Origin: Planctomycetota bacterium
GTDB taxonomy: Bacteria; Planctomycetota; UBA1135; GCA-002686595
Assembly: GCA_016220085.1 (NCBI GenBank)
Contig: JACRIN010000019.1
Coordinates: 1 to 64,000, forward strand
Reading direction: 5' to 3'
DNA length: 64,000 nucleotides
In this document: positions 1-8,106 of the stretch, one piece after another
How positions within the stretch are numbered: the first letter of the stretch is position 1
Layout of the letters: each line of letters begins with the position of its first letter
Position numbers and translations under genes: made by a program
Notes under the pieces: generated by a model
The model's database searches: none
What the model was told of the DNA's origin: nothing
What the model saw: only the letters and a program-made list of their open reading frames with translations

Positions 1-160
1 AGCTCCTGGTCGTGAGCTCCTGGTCGTGAGCTCCTGGTCGTGAGCTCCTGGTCGTGAGCTCCTGGTCGTGAGCTCCTGGTCGTGAGCTCCTGGTCGTGAA
101 CTCCTGGTCGTGAACTCCTGGTCGTGAACTCCTGGTCGTGAGCTCCTGGTCGTGAACTCC
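1..160. repeat. 14-bp tandem repeat array, runs off the left edge
   Basis: Eleven head-to-tail copies of AGCTCCTGGTCGTG fill positions 1-154, with a partial twelfth to 160; copies 8, 9 and 10 carry A instead of G at the second base. The unit is not a multiple of three, so every plus-strand frame hits TGA once per 42 bases. The minus strand is open in all frames. An ATG at 163 on the minus strand would read into a 14-residue repeat ([14 protein letters not shown] type) that leaves the window. I cannot tell whether this is a minisatellite or the start of a repeat protein. Confidence 0.9.
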
Positions 161-277
161 CATCGCGCGCGCCGGGCGACGCGCTCGTCACAGCCGGCTG
201 CTACCACCGAACGCGGCGCGCGAGGAGAATGCACGCGCCGGCTCGAGTGGGCCGGCGAACCAAGGAGCTCACGAGCG

Positions 278-856
278 ATGGCGAAGAAGATCTTGATGCT
301 GTGCGGCGACTACGGCGAGGACTACGAGACGATGGTGCCGTTCCAGGTGCTGCTCGCGGTCGGCCACACGGTGCACGCGGTCGCGCCGGACAAGAAGGCC
401 GGCGACTGGGTGCACACCGCGATCCACGACTTCGAAGGCGCGCAGACGTACAGCGAGAAGCCCGGCCACCGCTTCACGCTCAACGCGAGCTTCTCGGACG
501 TGACGGCGGAGAGCTACGACGCGCTCGTGATCCCCGGCGGTCGCGCGCCGGAGTACCTGCGCATGAACGCGAAGGTCGTCGACATCGTGCGGCACTTCCT
601 CACCGCGAAGAAGCCGATCGCCTCGATCTGCCACGGCGCGCAGCTGCTCGCCGCGACCGGGCTGTTGCGCGGCCGCAAGATCTCCGCGTACCCGGCGTGC
701 CGCGTCGAGGTCGAGCTCGCCGGCGCCGAGTACTGCGCGATCGCGATCGACGCGGCGGTCACCGACGGCAATTTGGTCACCGCGCCCGCGTGGCCCGCGC
801 ACCCCGCCTGGATCTCGCAGTTCCTGACCGTGCTCGGCACGCGCATCGTGACTTGA
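278..856 (+). CDS. DJ-1/PfpI family protein (class I amidotransferase-like)
   Basis: 192 aa, the usual single-domain length of DJ-1/PfpI/YhbO proteins, which act as cytoplasmic deglycases, proteases or stress chaperones. The nucleophile elbow is visible as [11 protein letters not shown] at about residue 115, with the conserved Cys followed by His. The Glu-containing stretch CGDYGEDYE near the N-terminus and [11 protein letters not shown] are also typical. I chose the ATG at 278 because AAGGAG lies 10 nt upstream and homology begins there; an upstream in-frame ATG at 152 would add 42 residues of low-complexity sequence overlapping the repeat array. Exact substrate unknown. Next on the same strand is a broken ribbon-helix-helix gene, probably unrelated. 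Confidence 0.9.
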   Translation: MAKKILMLCGDYGEDYETMVPFQVLLAVGHTVHAVAPDKKAGDWVHTAIHDFEGAQTYSEKPGHRFTLNASFSDVTAESYDALVIPGGRAPEYLRMNAKVVDIVRHFLTAKKPIASICHGAQLLAATGLLRGRKISAYPACRVEVELAGAEYCAIAIDAAVTDGNLVTAPAWPAHPAWISQFLTVLGTRIVT

Positions 857-890
857 GCGCGGGAGCCGTGGCGCGCGCGCGCCGACGGCG

Positions 891-896
891 TAGATT
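891..896 (+). promoter_or_regulatory. -10-like hexamer TAGATT
   Basis: TAGATT lies 31 nt before the ATG at 928 and is followed by the ribosome-binding sequence GCGAGCGAGGA. It matches the TAGANT hexamers before several other genes in this window. No good -35 is visible. Confidence 0.4.
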
Positions 897-927
897 CGGC
901 GCTTCCCCTGCGAGCGAGGAACCCGCG

Positions 928-1038
928 ATGTGCCAGATCTTCGTCAGCGCCGATCCGCGCGGCTACGAGAGCCGCACCCGCTCCGGGCGCGTGTACGCGG
1001 TGCGCGCGGCACTCGTTCAGGCGCCGGCCGGGCGGTAG
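928..1038 (+). pseudogene. Truncated ribbon-helix-helix (RHH_4-like) protein
   Basis: 36 codons. The first 20 residues (MCQIFVSADPRGYESRTRSG) closely match the conserved N-terminus I recall for small RHH_4-type DNA-binding proteins, which normally run to about 80-100 aa and continue with a GVVTSIRLE-like strand and the helix-helix part. Here the match stops after about residue 20, the rest is unrelated, and the frame ends at 1038. It overlaps the 3' end of the convergent HD gene by 22 nt. Promoter hexamer and ribosome-binding site remain intact, so this looks like a gene whose 3' part was deleted and replaced by the neighbour's end. A functional short peptide is less likely. Confidence 0.6.
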
Positions 1039-2417
1039 AGGTTGGTCGCGCCCGGAAACTCCTTGGCCGCGATCTCGCCGATCTTCGCGAGCAGCGTGGG
1101 GTCGTCGGTGTCCGCGAAGACGTAGAACTTCCAGAGCGCGCGATAGGAGCGCTCGAGATCCGCGAGGCGCGGCACGCGCGCGCTGAATTCCGAGAGCGGC
1201 TTGACGACCGACTCGCCGGGCCAGCGCACGTGCGTGTGCGCTTCCTTGAGCTGCATGCGCTTCGCAGGGCACGTGACGATGATCTCGACGGTCTTGCCGG
1301 TCGCGAAACGCACGAGGTCGGAGATGCGCTCCTCGGCGGCTTGGCGATTCGCTTGGCCTTCACGCGCGAAGTGGCGCGTGACGAGCTCTTCCTGCACCGC
1401 CTCGTTCTCGTAGCGCGGGAAGACGCACGCGCGCTTCGGCAGCTTGCGGGTCCGGAAGCGCTCGACCGCGGATCGAATCCGTTTCGCGACGTCCGCCGGG
1501 CACTTCCTCGACTTCTCGCCGTCGCGGGCGACGCGGTCGAGCAGGTCGAGCACCGACGCGTCGGTCTGGTCGTAGAAATCCTCTTCCTTGACGAGCCCGG
1601 CGCTCAGCGCGAGCTCGACCGCGCGCGCCGCGAGCGCTCCGGCGGCGACCTTCGCGTGGTGGTAGTACACGCGCTCGCTGAAGAAGTAGCGCGCTTCGAG
1701 CAAGCGCACCATCTCCGACAAGATGTCCTCGCGCAGCAGGTTGTGCTTGGCGAGGTCGATGTACAGATGCCCGCTCGCGCGGTCGACGCGAAAGTACGAC
1801 AGCAGGCGTTGATCGATCGCGAGCTTGAGGCCGGTGAAGTACGCGTCGCGCGCGAGGTAGTCTAGGATGTCCGAGCAGATCGGGTCGGAGTTGATCTCGC
1901 TCCAGTACGGCGGGATCGCGCGCGCGGTGTCGCCCTTCTCGGCGCAGAGGATCGCGAGCACGTCTTTGTGCAGCCCGAGGTCGCGCAACACGCGTCCGAC
2001 GCCGGTCTGGGCGCCGAGCATGCGCTCGAACCGGTACGGCGAATCGTGGCGGTGCATCAGGCCCGCCTGGTCCTCGACGTTGTGCCCGAACGGGATGTGC
2101 GTGATGTCGTGCACGAGCCCGGCCATCCGGATCACGCGCGCCTCGGCTTCCGAGACACCCAGGCACTCGCGCGAGTTGTGCTCGAAGGAGAGATTGACCG
2201 CGTCGATCATCCGCTGCGCGAGGTGCAGCGTGCCGATCGAATGGTCGAAGCGCGTGTGGACGGCGCCCGGGTAGACGAAGTTGGCCGAGCCGAGCTGCTT
2301 GACGCCGCGCAGGCGCTGCATCTCGGGCGTGTCGAGCACCGAGATCTCCTCGTGCGTCAGGTACACGTCGCCGTGCACCGGGTCGCGAATGACGCTGTAT
2401 CGCTTCTTGGCGGCCAC
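1017..2417 (-). CDS. HD-domain phosphohydrolase (SAMHD1/dGTPase-like)
   Basis: 466 aa, cytoplasmic. The metal-binding HD signature is clear: HTRFDHSIGTLHLA near residue 45 and LVHDITHIPFGHNVED near residue 88, followed by SDILDYLARDAYFTG near residue 158, which supplies the distal Asp. This arrangement is that of dNTP triphosphohydrolase/SAMHD1-like proteins (YwfO type); family knowledge suggests nucleotide hydrolysis, but the substrate cannot be read from the sequence. I chose the GTG at 2417 because GAGGGG precedes it and homology (KKRYSVIRDPVHGDVYL) starts just after; frames further upstream are low-complexity and would overlap the divergent SGNH gene. The 3' end overlaps the broken RHH gene. 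Confidence 0.88.
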   Translation of the reverse strand: MAAKKRYSVIRDPVHGDVYLTHEEISVLDTPEMQRLRGVKQLGSANFVYPGAVHTRFDHSIGTLHLAQRMIDAVNLSFEHNSRECLGVSEAEARVIRMAGLVHDITHIPFGHNVEDQAGLMHRHDSPYRFERMLGAQTGVGRVLRDLGLHKDVLAILCAEKGDTARAIPPYWSEINSDPICSDILDYLARDAYFTGLKLAIDQRLLSYFRVDRASGHLYIDLAKHNLLREDILSEMVRLLEARYFFSERVYYHHAKVAAGALAARAVELALSAGLVKEEDFYDQTDASVLDLLDRVARDGEKSRKCPADVAKRIRSAVERFRTRKLPKRACVFPRYENEAVQEELVTRHFAREGQANRQAAEERISDLVRFATGKTVEIIVTCPAKRMQLKEAHTHVRWPGESVVKPLSEFSARVPRLADLERSYRALWKFYVFADTDDPTLLAKIGEIAAKEFPGATNLYRPAGA

Positions 2418-2510
2418 GAAAAAGCTTCCCCTCGGCTCCCGAAAGGCCGCGCATGGTAGCGGCGGGGCGCTCGGTCTCCGAGGTTCGTTTCGACGCTTCC
2501 GAACGACCCG

Positions 2511-2516
2511 GTAGAA
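2511..2516 (+). promoter_or_regulatory. -10-like hexamer TAGAAT for the SGNH operon
   Basis: TAGAAT ends 10 nt before the ATG at 2527, so a start site about 7 nt downstream would give an essentially leaderless transcript. No Shine-Dalgarno sequence lies between hexamer and ATG. Confidence 0.5.
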
Positions 2517-2526
2517 TGGGCCCTGG

Positions 2527-3759
2527 ATGCTCTCCCCGGCCGCCCCCACCGCGCCGCGCGCTCCCTCCGCATGGAAGCCGCGTGCTCTCGCCGTCCTCTT
2601 CGGCACGGTGGCCGCGCTCTTCTCGTTCGTCCTCGCGATGCAGAATCGGAGCTTCGGCAGCCGGGCTTCGGTCGACCTCGACGACAAGAACGCCGAGCTC
2701 GCCGCACTGCTCGCCGAGCGTGATCGTGCGCTCTCGGAGGCGTCCGAGCTCGGCTCGCTGCTCTCGTGGCGCTTGGCGCTGCCGGAGCGGATCGCGAAGA
2801 CGCTCTTCCCGATGCGCCACGCGACGCAGACGTACGACGAGTACTGCTTCTATCGCTACAAGCCCGGCATCGAGTACGCCAACGAGTGGCCCGAGCACCC
2901 GAAGGGTCGCTGGTACGTGCGCACGAACTCGCTCGGCCTGCGCGAGGACTCGGACACGCCGAAAGAGAAGCTCGACCTGCGCGTGTTGGTCACCGGCGAC
3001 TCGCACACCGACGGCGTCTGCGACAACGCGGAGTCGTTCGCGAACCTGGTCGAGGCCGCGCTCGCCACGCAGCATCCCGGCAAGACGATCGACGTCGGCA
3101 ACGCGGGCAAGGGCGGGTATTCGTTCTACAGCTACCTCGGTGTGCTCGAGCGCTTCGTCGCGCTCGACCTCGCGCCCGACGTCTTCGTCGTCACCGTCTA
3201 CGGCGGCAACGACTTCGAGGAAGCGCTGGCGCCGTGGCACTTCTTCGCCGGCATCCCGCGCGGCACCGGACTGCCCGCGTACTGGGACTCCGTCGAGGCC
3301 GCGCGCAAGGTCAACGAGCCGTGCCTGTCGCAGGGCATGCTCGCGACCAAGTACTTCCAGCAGAACCCCGATGAAGTGCAGCGCGCGCGCGAAGCGACGC
3401 TCGGCATGTCCGGGCAGATCATCGGCGAGTGTCGCGCCCACGGGATCGTGCCGCTGTTCGTGTACTTGCCTTCGTGGTACGAGCTCGATCCCGACCGCAC
3501 GATGGAGGATTTCGCCGGCGTCGTCGGCGCGCTCGGGCTCGCGCGCGAAGACATCGCCCGCGTGACCGAGCTCGGCGAGCGCTACGTCGCGGGTCTCCGC
3601 GCGCTCGGCGCCGAGGTCGTCGACCTGCGGCCCGCGTTCCGCGCGGAACGCGGCGCGCTGTACTGGCAAACCGATCACCACATCAACCTCGCCGGTCACG
3701 CGCGGGTCGCGGAGGCGCTGCTCGCACCGCTCGAGGCGCTGGGGTTCGGTCGACGGTGA
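2527..3759 (+). CDS. SGNH/GDSL-type hydrolase with N-terminal membrane anchor (paralogue 1)
   Basis: 410 aa. Residues about 18-40 form one hydrophobic segment, so the protein is probably anchored with its catalytic domain outside. A short coiled-coil-like stretch (50-75) follows. SGNH blocks are present: TGDSHTDGVC with Ser159, the Gly-rich GNAGKGGYSF, YGGNDF with Asn228, and DHHINLAGH near residue 384 supplying the Asp/His pair. The family includes esterases and carbohydrate O-acyl transfer enzymes such as AlgX/AlgJ-like proteins; the substrate is unknown. Its stop overlaps the start of the next paralogue (TGATG), so the two are translationally coupled. The divergent HD gene is 109 bp away. 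Confidence 0.85.
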   Translation: MLSPAAPTAPRAPSAWKPRALAVLFGTVAALFSFVLAMQNRSFGSRASVDLDDKNAELAALLAERDRALSEASELGSLLSWRLALPERIAKTLFPMRHATQTYDEYCFYRYKPGIEYANEWPEHPKGRWYVRTNSLGLREDSDTPKEKLDLRVLVTGDSHTDGVCDNAESFANLVEAALATQHPGKTIDVGNAGKGGYSFYSYLGVLERFVALDLAPDVFVVTVYGGNDFEEALAPWHFFAGIPRGTGLPAYWDSVEAARKVNEPCLSQGMLATKYFQQNPDEVQRAREATLGMSGQIIGECRAHGIVPLFVYLPSWYELDPDRTMEDFAGVVGALGLAREDIARVTELGERYVAGLRALGAEVVDLRPAFRAERGALYWQTDHHINLAGHARVAEALLAPLEALGFGRR

Positions 3760-4976
3760 TGCAGCGAGCGGCAAAGGCGCGCGTCGGCGGCGCGCGAGTG
3801 ACGGCGCTGCTCTTCGGGCTCGCGCTCGCCGCGGCGATCGGAGGCGTGCTGTGGACGCGCATGAAGCCGACCCCCGCGCCCGTCGAGCTGCGCGAATCGA
3901 AGCCGATCTCCGGCGAGAAGCTCGCTGCGCGGCGCGGCGAGCTCGCGGATCCCGCGCTCGTGTTCGCGCCCGACCGTCAAAGGCTCGTGCTCTCGCCGGA
4001 GCTCGCGCTCGAGATCTCGCCGCTCGAGGTGCCCGAGCAGGAGTACGACCCGCAGTGCTACCTGCGCCACAAAGCGAACCTCGACAACACGGTGCCGTGG
4101 CCGGAGCATCCGAAGAAGCGCTGGCACATGCGCACCAATTCGCTCGGGCTGCGCGAGGACCGCGAGCTCGCGCCGACCTTCGATGGACTGCGCGTGCTCT
4201 GCACCGGCGATTCGCACACCGACGGCGTCTGCGAGAACTCCGAGTCGTGGCCGCACCAGTTGGAAGCGCGCTTGAAGACCGCGCACCCCGATCGCGCGAT
4301 CGAGGTGATCAACTCGGGCAAGGGCTGCTACGGCTTCTATCACTACCGCGGCGTGCTCGAGCGCTTGGCGCACTTCGCGCCGGAGCTCTTCGTCGTCGGC
4401 GTGTACGGCGGCAACGACTTCCTGGAGACGACGCGGCCCTGGTACTACTTCGCCGGCGCCGAGCGGCCGAGATTGGACGCCGAGGACTGGAAGCGGATCA
4501 ACGCCGCCAAGCGCTTCGACGGTCCCGGGCTCGCGCAGATCTGGACGAGCGCGTACTACTTCCAGCGCTACCCGGACGAGCAGCACGTCGCGCTCTCCGC
4601 CGCGCTCGCGCTCTCCGCGGACATCGCCGGCGCCGCCGGAGCGCGCGGCATGCGCGTGCTGTTCGTCTACATCCCCTCGCGCGCCGAGGTCGCGCCCGAC
4701 GCGGAGTTCGCGAGGTCGAAGGAGACGCTCGACGCGCTCGGACTCGCACGTGCGGACCTCGACACCGCCGGCCGCTTGACCGATCGCTATCTGCAGGGCC
4801 TCGCATCGCTCGGCATTCCGGTGGTCGACCTGCGCGAGCGCTTCCGCCGCGAACCGCGGCCGCCGTACTGGGATAGCGACCTGCACATCGATCTCGCCGG
4901 CCACGCGGCGATCGCGGAAGTGCTCGAACCGTGGCTCGGGCCGTGGCTCGAGCCGCCCGTGAGCGGCGCCCGCTGA
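3759..4976 (+). CDS. SGNH/GDSL-type hydrolase with membrane anchor (paralogue 2)
   Basis: 405 aa, a tandem duplicate of the preceding gene. One N-terminal transmembrane segment (about 13-33) leads to an external domain. Catalytic blocks are intact: CTGDSHTDGVC with Ser152, NSGKGCYGFYHY, YGGNDFLE with the block-III Asn, and SDLHIDLAGH near the C-terminus. The start at 3759 is set by the one-base overlap with the upstream stop; no separate promoter is evident. The shared block RTNSLGLRED before the catalytic core is common to all three paralogues here and may define a subfamily. Substrate unknown; O-acetyl or acyl ester chemistry on a surface polymer is a guess. Confidence 0.85.
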   Translation: MQRAAKARVGGARVTALLFGLALAAAIGGVLWTRMKPTPAPVELRESKPISGEKLAARRGELADPALVFAPDRQRLVLSPELALEISPLEVPEQEYDPQCYLRHKANLDNTVPWPEHPKKRWHMRTNSLGLREDRELAPTFDGLRVLCTGDSHTDGVCENSESWPHQLEARLKTAHPDRAIEVINSGKGCYGFYHYRGVLERLAHFAPELFVVGVYGGNDFLETTRPWYYFAGAERPRLDAEDWKRINAAKRFDGPGLAQIWTSAYYFQRYPDEQHVALSAALALSADIAGAAGARGMRVLFVYIPSRAEVAPDAEFARSKETLDALGLARADLDTAGRLTDRYLQGLASLGIPVVDLRERFRREPRPPYWDSDLHIDLAGHAAIAEVLEPWLGPWLEPPVSGAR

Positions 4977-4990
4977 CCCGCGCGCCTTGC

Positions 4991-4996
4991 TAGATT
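4991..4996 (+). promoter_or_regulatory. -10-like hexamer TAGATT before the third SGNH paralogue
   Basis: TAGATT lies 6 nt before the GTG start at 5003, which would place transcription initiation on or next to the start codon. No ribosome-binding site is present in the gap. Confidence 0.5.
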
Positions 4997-5002
4997 GAAG
5001 CC

Positions 5003-6091
5003 GTGCTGCTCCCTCTGCTCCACGTCCTGATCGTCGCTTCCGTCGCGAGCCCGGCGCTCGCCCAGGAGCCCGTGCGGCCGCCGCGCTACCACCTCGATGC
5101 CGCGCAGGCGAATCGCCTCTTCTCCAACCTCCGCGGCAAGGACTTCCCCGACAAGGACGTGTACGACGAGGCGGTGTGGTTCCGCCGCAAGCCCGGCCTC
5201 GACATCGAGGAGCTGCATCCGGAGATCCCGGGCGGCAAGTGGCGAATGCGCACGAACTCGCTCGGCTTGCGGATGGATCGCGATCTCGCGAACGAGCCCG
5301 CGGAGATCTCGTTGCTGCTGACCGGCGACGCGAACATGGAAGGCGTGTGCTCGAACTCGGACACGATCGCCGGGCGAGTCGAGCGATCGCTCGCCGCGCT
5401 TCATCCCGGCGCGTCGATCGAAGTCGTCAACTCCGGCAAGGGCAGCTACACCTTCTACAACTACGTGTTGGTGCTCGAGCGTTTCGCCGCGCGCAAGCCG
5501 AAGATGTTCGTGGTGCTCGTGTGCCTGAACGATTTCGAGGAGTGCCTGTCGGCCTACTACCACTTCAGCGGCACGCCGGGGCCGGCCTTCGCGGACGGCG
5601 ACGCGCGCGAACTGGTGGAAGTCGGACGCGACTGGACCGACGAGCTCGCGCAAGGACTGATGGCGCTCTGGCGCTTCGACCGCCAGCCGGGCGAGCTCGA
5701 CACCGCGCTCGCGGTCGGCGCGGGACTGATGGGCGAGCTCGCGGGGACCTGCGCGGCGCTCGGAACCGAGCTCGTCGTGTTCTGGTGCCCGCCCTACTTC
5801 TCGCTCGACGCAGCGAAAGCGCAGCAGGAGCTCGCGAAGCCGTGCGCGGAGCTCGGACTCGACGCTCTGGACCTCGCGAGCGCCGACGCGATCGCGACGC
5901 GCTTCTTGCACAGCGTCCGCGGCATGCGGCTCACCGCGATCGACCTCCGGCCGACGTTCGCAAAAGCTCGAGAGCCGATGTTCTGGACCGACGACCGCCA
6001 CCTCAGCCTCGCCGCGAACGAGCTGATCGCCCGCGAGATCTCGGCGCGCTACGAGACGTTGGCGGCGCGCGAGAAGTCGAAGGCGCGCTGA
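5003..6091 (+). CDS. SGNH-like secreted protein lacking the catalytic serine (paralogue 3)
   Basis: 362 aa with a classical signal peptide ending ASPALA before QEP, so exported rather than anchored. It aligns along its length with the two preceding paralogues (RTNSLGLRMD, NSGKGSYTFYNY, DDRHLSLAANELIA). The nucleophile block is TGDANMEGVC: Ala110 stands where the paralogues have Ser. The block-III GGND has become CLND. The His block is kept. Either this is a pseudoenzyme (binding or scaffold role) or a different residue is used. The GTG start is chosen because it gives a perfect signal peptide and follows TAGATT closely. The next gene starts 2 nt after its stop, so the pair is probably co-transcribed. 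Confidence 0.82.
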   Translation: MLLPLLHVLIVASVASPALAQEPVRPPRYHLDAAQANRLFSNLRGKDFPDKDVYDEAVWFRRKPGLDIEELHPEIPGGKWRMRTNSLGLRMDRDLANEPAEISLLLTGDANMEGVCSNSDTIAGRVERSLAALHPGASIEVVNSGKGSYTFYNYVLVLERFAARKPKMFVVLVCLNDFEECLSAYYHFSGTPGPAFADGDARELVEVGRDWTDELAQGLMALWRFDRQPGELDTALAVGAGLMGELAGTCAALGTELVVFWCPPYFSLDAAKAQQELAKPCAELGLDALDLASADAIATRFLHSVRGMRLTAIDLRPTFAKAREPMFWTDDRHLSLAANELIAREISARYETLAAREKSKAR

Positions 6092-6093
6092 CG

Positions 6094-6942
6094 ATGCTCG
6101 CGACGCTCGCGACGCTTGCTTCGCTCCTGATCGCCGGCGCGGTCGCGGGCCAGGAACCGCAGCCGGCCCCCACCGAGCCGCCCGCGCCGCGCGTCGCTCT
6201 CGTGCTGGTCGCCGACCGCACGCGCCTCACGGCGGGCGAGACGTTCGAGCTCGGCGTGCGCTACGTCGTCCCGCCCGGTTGGCACATCCACTGGACGAAC
6301 CCGGGCGACGGTGCGACGCGTACGCAGGTCGACCTGACGGTGCCCGATGGGTTCACCGTCGCGGGGCCGAGCTACCCGGGGCCGGAGCGCTTCGACGAAC
6401 TCGGCGGACGCGTCCACTACGGCTACACCGGCGAGGTCGTCGTGCTCTACCGCGTGACGGCGCCGAAGGAGCTCGTCGTGGACACCCACTACACGTTCTC
6501 GATCCAGTCGCGCTGGCTCGCGCACGGCGAGCGCGGCGTGATGGGCGAGAACGCGAAGAAGCTGCGGCTCGAACCCGCCGATCTGGAACACCCGGCAAAG
6601 CCGAACGAGTCGGCGCTGTTCGAGAAGGCCCACGCGCGCGAACCTCGGCCGTGGAAGGAACTGGCCGACGCCCGCGCGGAGTGGTCGCTGTCGAAGGAGA
6701 GCGGAACGCATCTCTTCGTGTTCCGCGTCGAACATGTCGACCGACTCGAGTTCTACCCGGCGCTCGACGGCGGCCTCGATTTCGCCGGCCGCATGATCGG
6801 CATCGACCGCGATTCCGCGACGGTGACGATCAAGGTGAAGAGCCGCGCCGACGTGCCCGAGAAGGACCAGCGGCTGCGAGGCGTGCTGCGGGTCGACCGG
6901 GGCAGGACGCGGACGTGGTACCAGGTCGATTTCCCGCGCTGA
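6094..6942 (+). CDS. DsbD N-terminal-domain-like exported protein, cysteines lost
   Basis: 282 aa with a signal peptide (about 1-18). The body resembles the N-terminal periplasmic domain of thiol:disulfide interchange protein DsbD/ScsB: LTAGETFELGVRYVVPPGWHIHWTNPGD, GYTGEVVVLYRV and the region around residue 145. In redox-active members that last region holds two Cys (WLVCxxxC type); here it reads SRWLAHGERGV, with no Cys, and the transmembrane and thioredoxin domains of DsbD are absent. A structural or binding role is more likely than disulfide exchange. It begins 2 nt after the SGNH paralogue 3 stop (TGACGATG), which suggests a joint function at the cell surface. Confidence 0.7.
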   Translation: MLATLATLASLLIAGAVAGQEPQPAPTEPPAPRVALVLVADRTRLTAGETFELGVRYVVPPGWHIHWTNPGDGATRTQVDLTVPDGFTVAGPSYPGPERFDELGGRVHYGYTGEVVVLYRVTAPKELVVDTHYTFSIQSRWLAHGERGVMGENAKKLRLEPADLEHPAKPNESALFEKAHAREPRPWKELADARAEWSLSKESGTHLFVFRVEHVDRLEFYPALDGGLDFAGRMIGIDRDSATVTIKVKSRADVPEKDQRLRGVLRVDRGRTRTWYQVDFPR

Positions 6943-7375
6943 CCTAGCTGCCCCGCTTGGCCGGGCGGAAGGCTCGAACCGAGATCGCATCCGAACGGAG
7001 ATCGCGGTCCGAGAGGCTGCGGCGCCCGCGCTGAACCAGCTGCCCCGAGTCGCTGGGCGGAAAGATCGAACCGAGATCGCAACCGAGCGGAGTTCGCGCG
7101 GTCCAGGAAGCTGCGGCGCGCGGCTCGGAACGACTCTCGCCAGCGCGCGCCGCGGCCCACCGCAGGACGCCGGTGCTTGCCGCCGGTCGTCGGCGATCGT
7201 CGGCGATCGCCGGCGGTCGCGTGCGCTCGCAGCCGTTCACCGGCGCGCGCGAGCGCCAGGCTGCGTAGTCGACAACCCGCCGCGACCTGCCGCCGCCGAC
7301 CGGCGGTCGGATCGGCCTCCTGTTCGCCGGAGCGCTGCCCGACGCCGGAGTCGGTCGCGACGGACTCGGAGGGCT
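6943..7375. repeat. Intergenic region with a ~92-bp imperfect direct duplication
   Basis: No gene is supported in this 433-bp stretch between convergent genes. Positions about 6943-7032 and 7035-7124 are two imperfect copies of the same sequence (both contain AGCTGCCCC, GGGCGGAA, TCGAACCGAGATCGCA and GCTGCGGCGC), offset by 92-94 bp with small indels. From about 7175 to 7215 there are short overlapping repeats of GTCGGCGATC/GCCGGCGGTC. Neither copy folds convincingly as a tRNA. Confidence 0.65.
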
Positions 7376-8047
7376 CTAGTGGACCCGATGGACGTCGCCG
7401 GAGCCCGCGATGCTCTGCTGCACCCGCGGCTCGCCGGTGTACGAGACGTCGCCGGAGCCCGCGATCGAGACGTCGAGGTCCTCGAGCGCCTGAACCCTGA
7501 CGTCGCCCGACCCGGCGATGTCGACGTCGACGCGCTTGGCGGCGAGCGCGGACGTGTTCACGTCGCCGGAACCCGCGATGGCGATCGTGAGCGCATCGAC
7601 CGCGCCGTCGCAGACCACGTCGCCGGACCCGGCGATGCCGATCGCGAAGCGCGCGCCGGCGAGTTTCGAGAACCGCCCGTCACCGGAGCCGTCGAGCGCG
7701 AAGCCCTCGAGCGTCGGCGAGACGATCCGCGCGACCTGCGGGACGTGGGAGGCATAGCTCCCCTCCTTCATCTCGATCACCAAGGTGTCGTTCTCGATTC
7801 GGGTGACGATGAGCGCGAGCAGGTTGTCGTCCGCGGTGAGCTCGAGCGACGTGTGATCGCCGAGTTCGGCGACGACATCGGTACTGCCGTGGACGTGGAT
7901 GCGCTTGAACTCGCCGATCGTGCGGGTCTCGGTCGCGGCGACGCCGGAGCCGACGACGTCCGCGCCCCAGTCGTCGCCGAGGGAGACGACGCACGCGCCG
8001 CAGAGCGGACCGAGGAACAAAGGGGCGATGAGGGTCGAGAGCTTCAT
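7376..8047 (-). CDS. GIN-domain (DUF2807) putative surface protein
   Basis: 223 aa. An N-terminal signal sequence (about 1-20) ends in a Cys-containing stretch (LCGACVVSLG) that could be a lipobox, so a lipoprotein is possible. The rest matches the head GIN/DUF2807 fold, a beta-solenoid-like domain of exported proteins: TRTIGEFKRIHVHGSTDVV, then five or more IAGSGDV rungs spaced about 19-22 residues apart. Function is unknown; adhesion or polysaccharide contact has been proposed for the family. ATG at 8047 follows AGGAG at a good distance. Upstream (8070-8106) are tandem GGGGACGCC-like repeats. Confidence 0.85.
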   Translation of the reverse strand: MKLSTLIAPLFLGPLCGACVVSLGDDWGADVVGSGVAATETRTIGEFKRIHVHGSTDVVAELGDHTSLELTADDNLLALIVTRIENDTLVIEMKEGSYASHVPQVARIVSPTLEGFALDGSGDGRFSKLAGARFAIGIAGSGDVVCDGAVDALTIAIAGSGDVNTSALAAKRVDVDIAGSGDVRVQALEDLDVSIAGSGDVSYTGEPRVQQSIAGSGDVHRVH

Positions 8048-8069
8048 GAGACTCCTGTCGATTCGAGTT

Positions 8070-8106
8070 CCGGGGGACGCAGGGGACGCCGGGGACGCCG
8101 GGGACG
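8070..8106. repeat. Short GGGGACGCC-type tandem repeat in the GIN gene leader
   Basis: Four imperfect copies of a 9-10 bp unit (GGGGACGCAG, GGGGACGCCG, GGGGACGCCG, GGGGACGAAG) lie 23-60 bp upstream of the GIN gene start, between it and the acyltransferase. They may be slippage products or binding sites. Confidence 0.6.

Noticed and set aside
1-160. Possible CRISPR array
   Set aside because: Units are contiguous 14-mers with no spacers, and no cas genes are present. The same holds for 24192-24281 and 13369-13428.
6971-7080. GGTTCGAGCC on the minus strand looks like a tRNA T-loop
   Set aside because: No matching acceptor stem, anticodon arm or D arm could be folded around it, and the second copy of the duplication breaks the motif.
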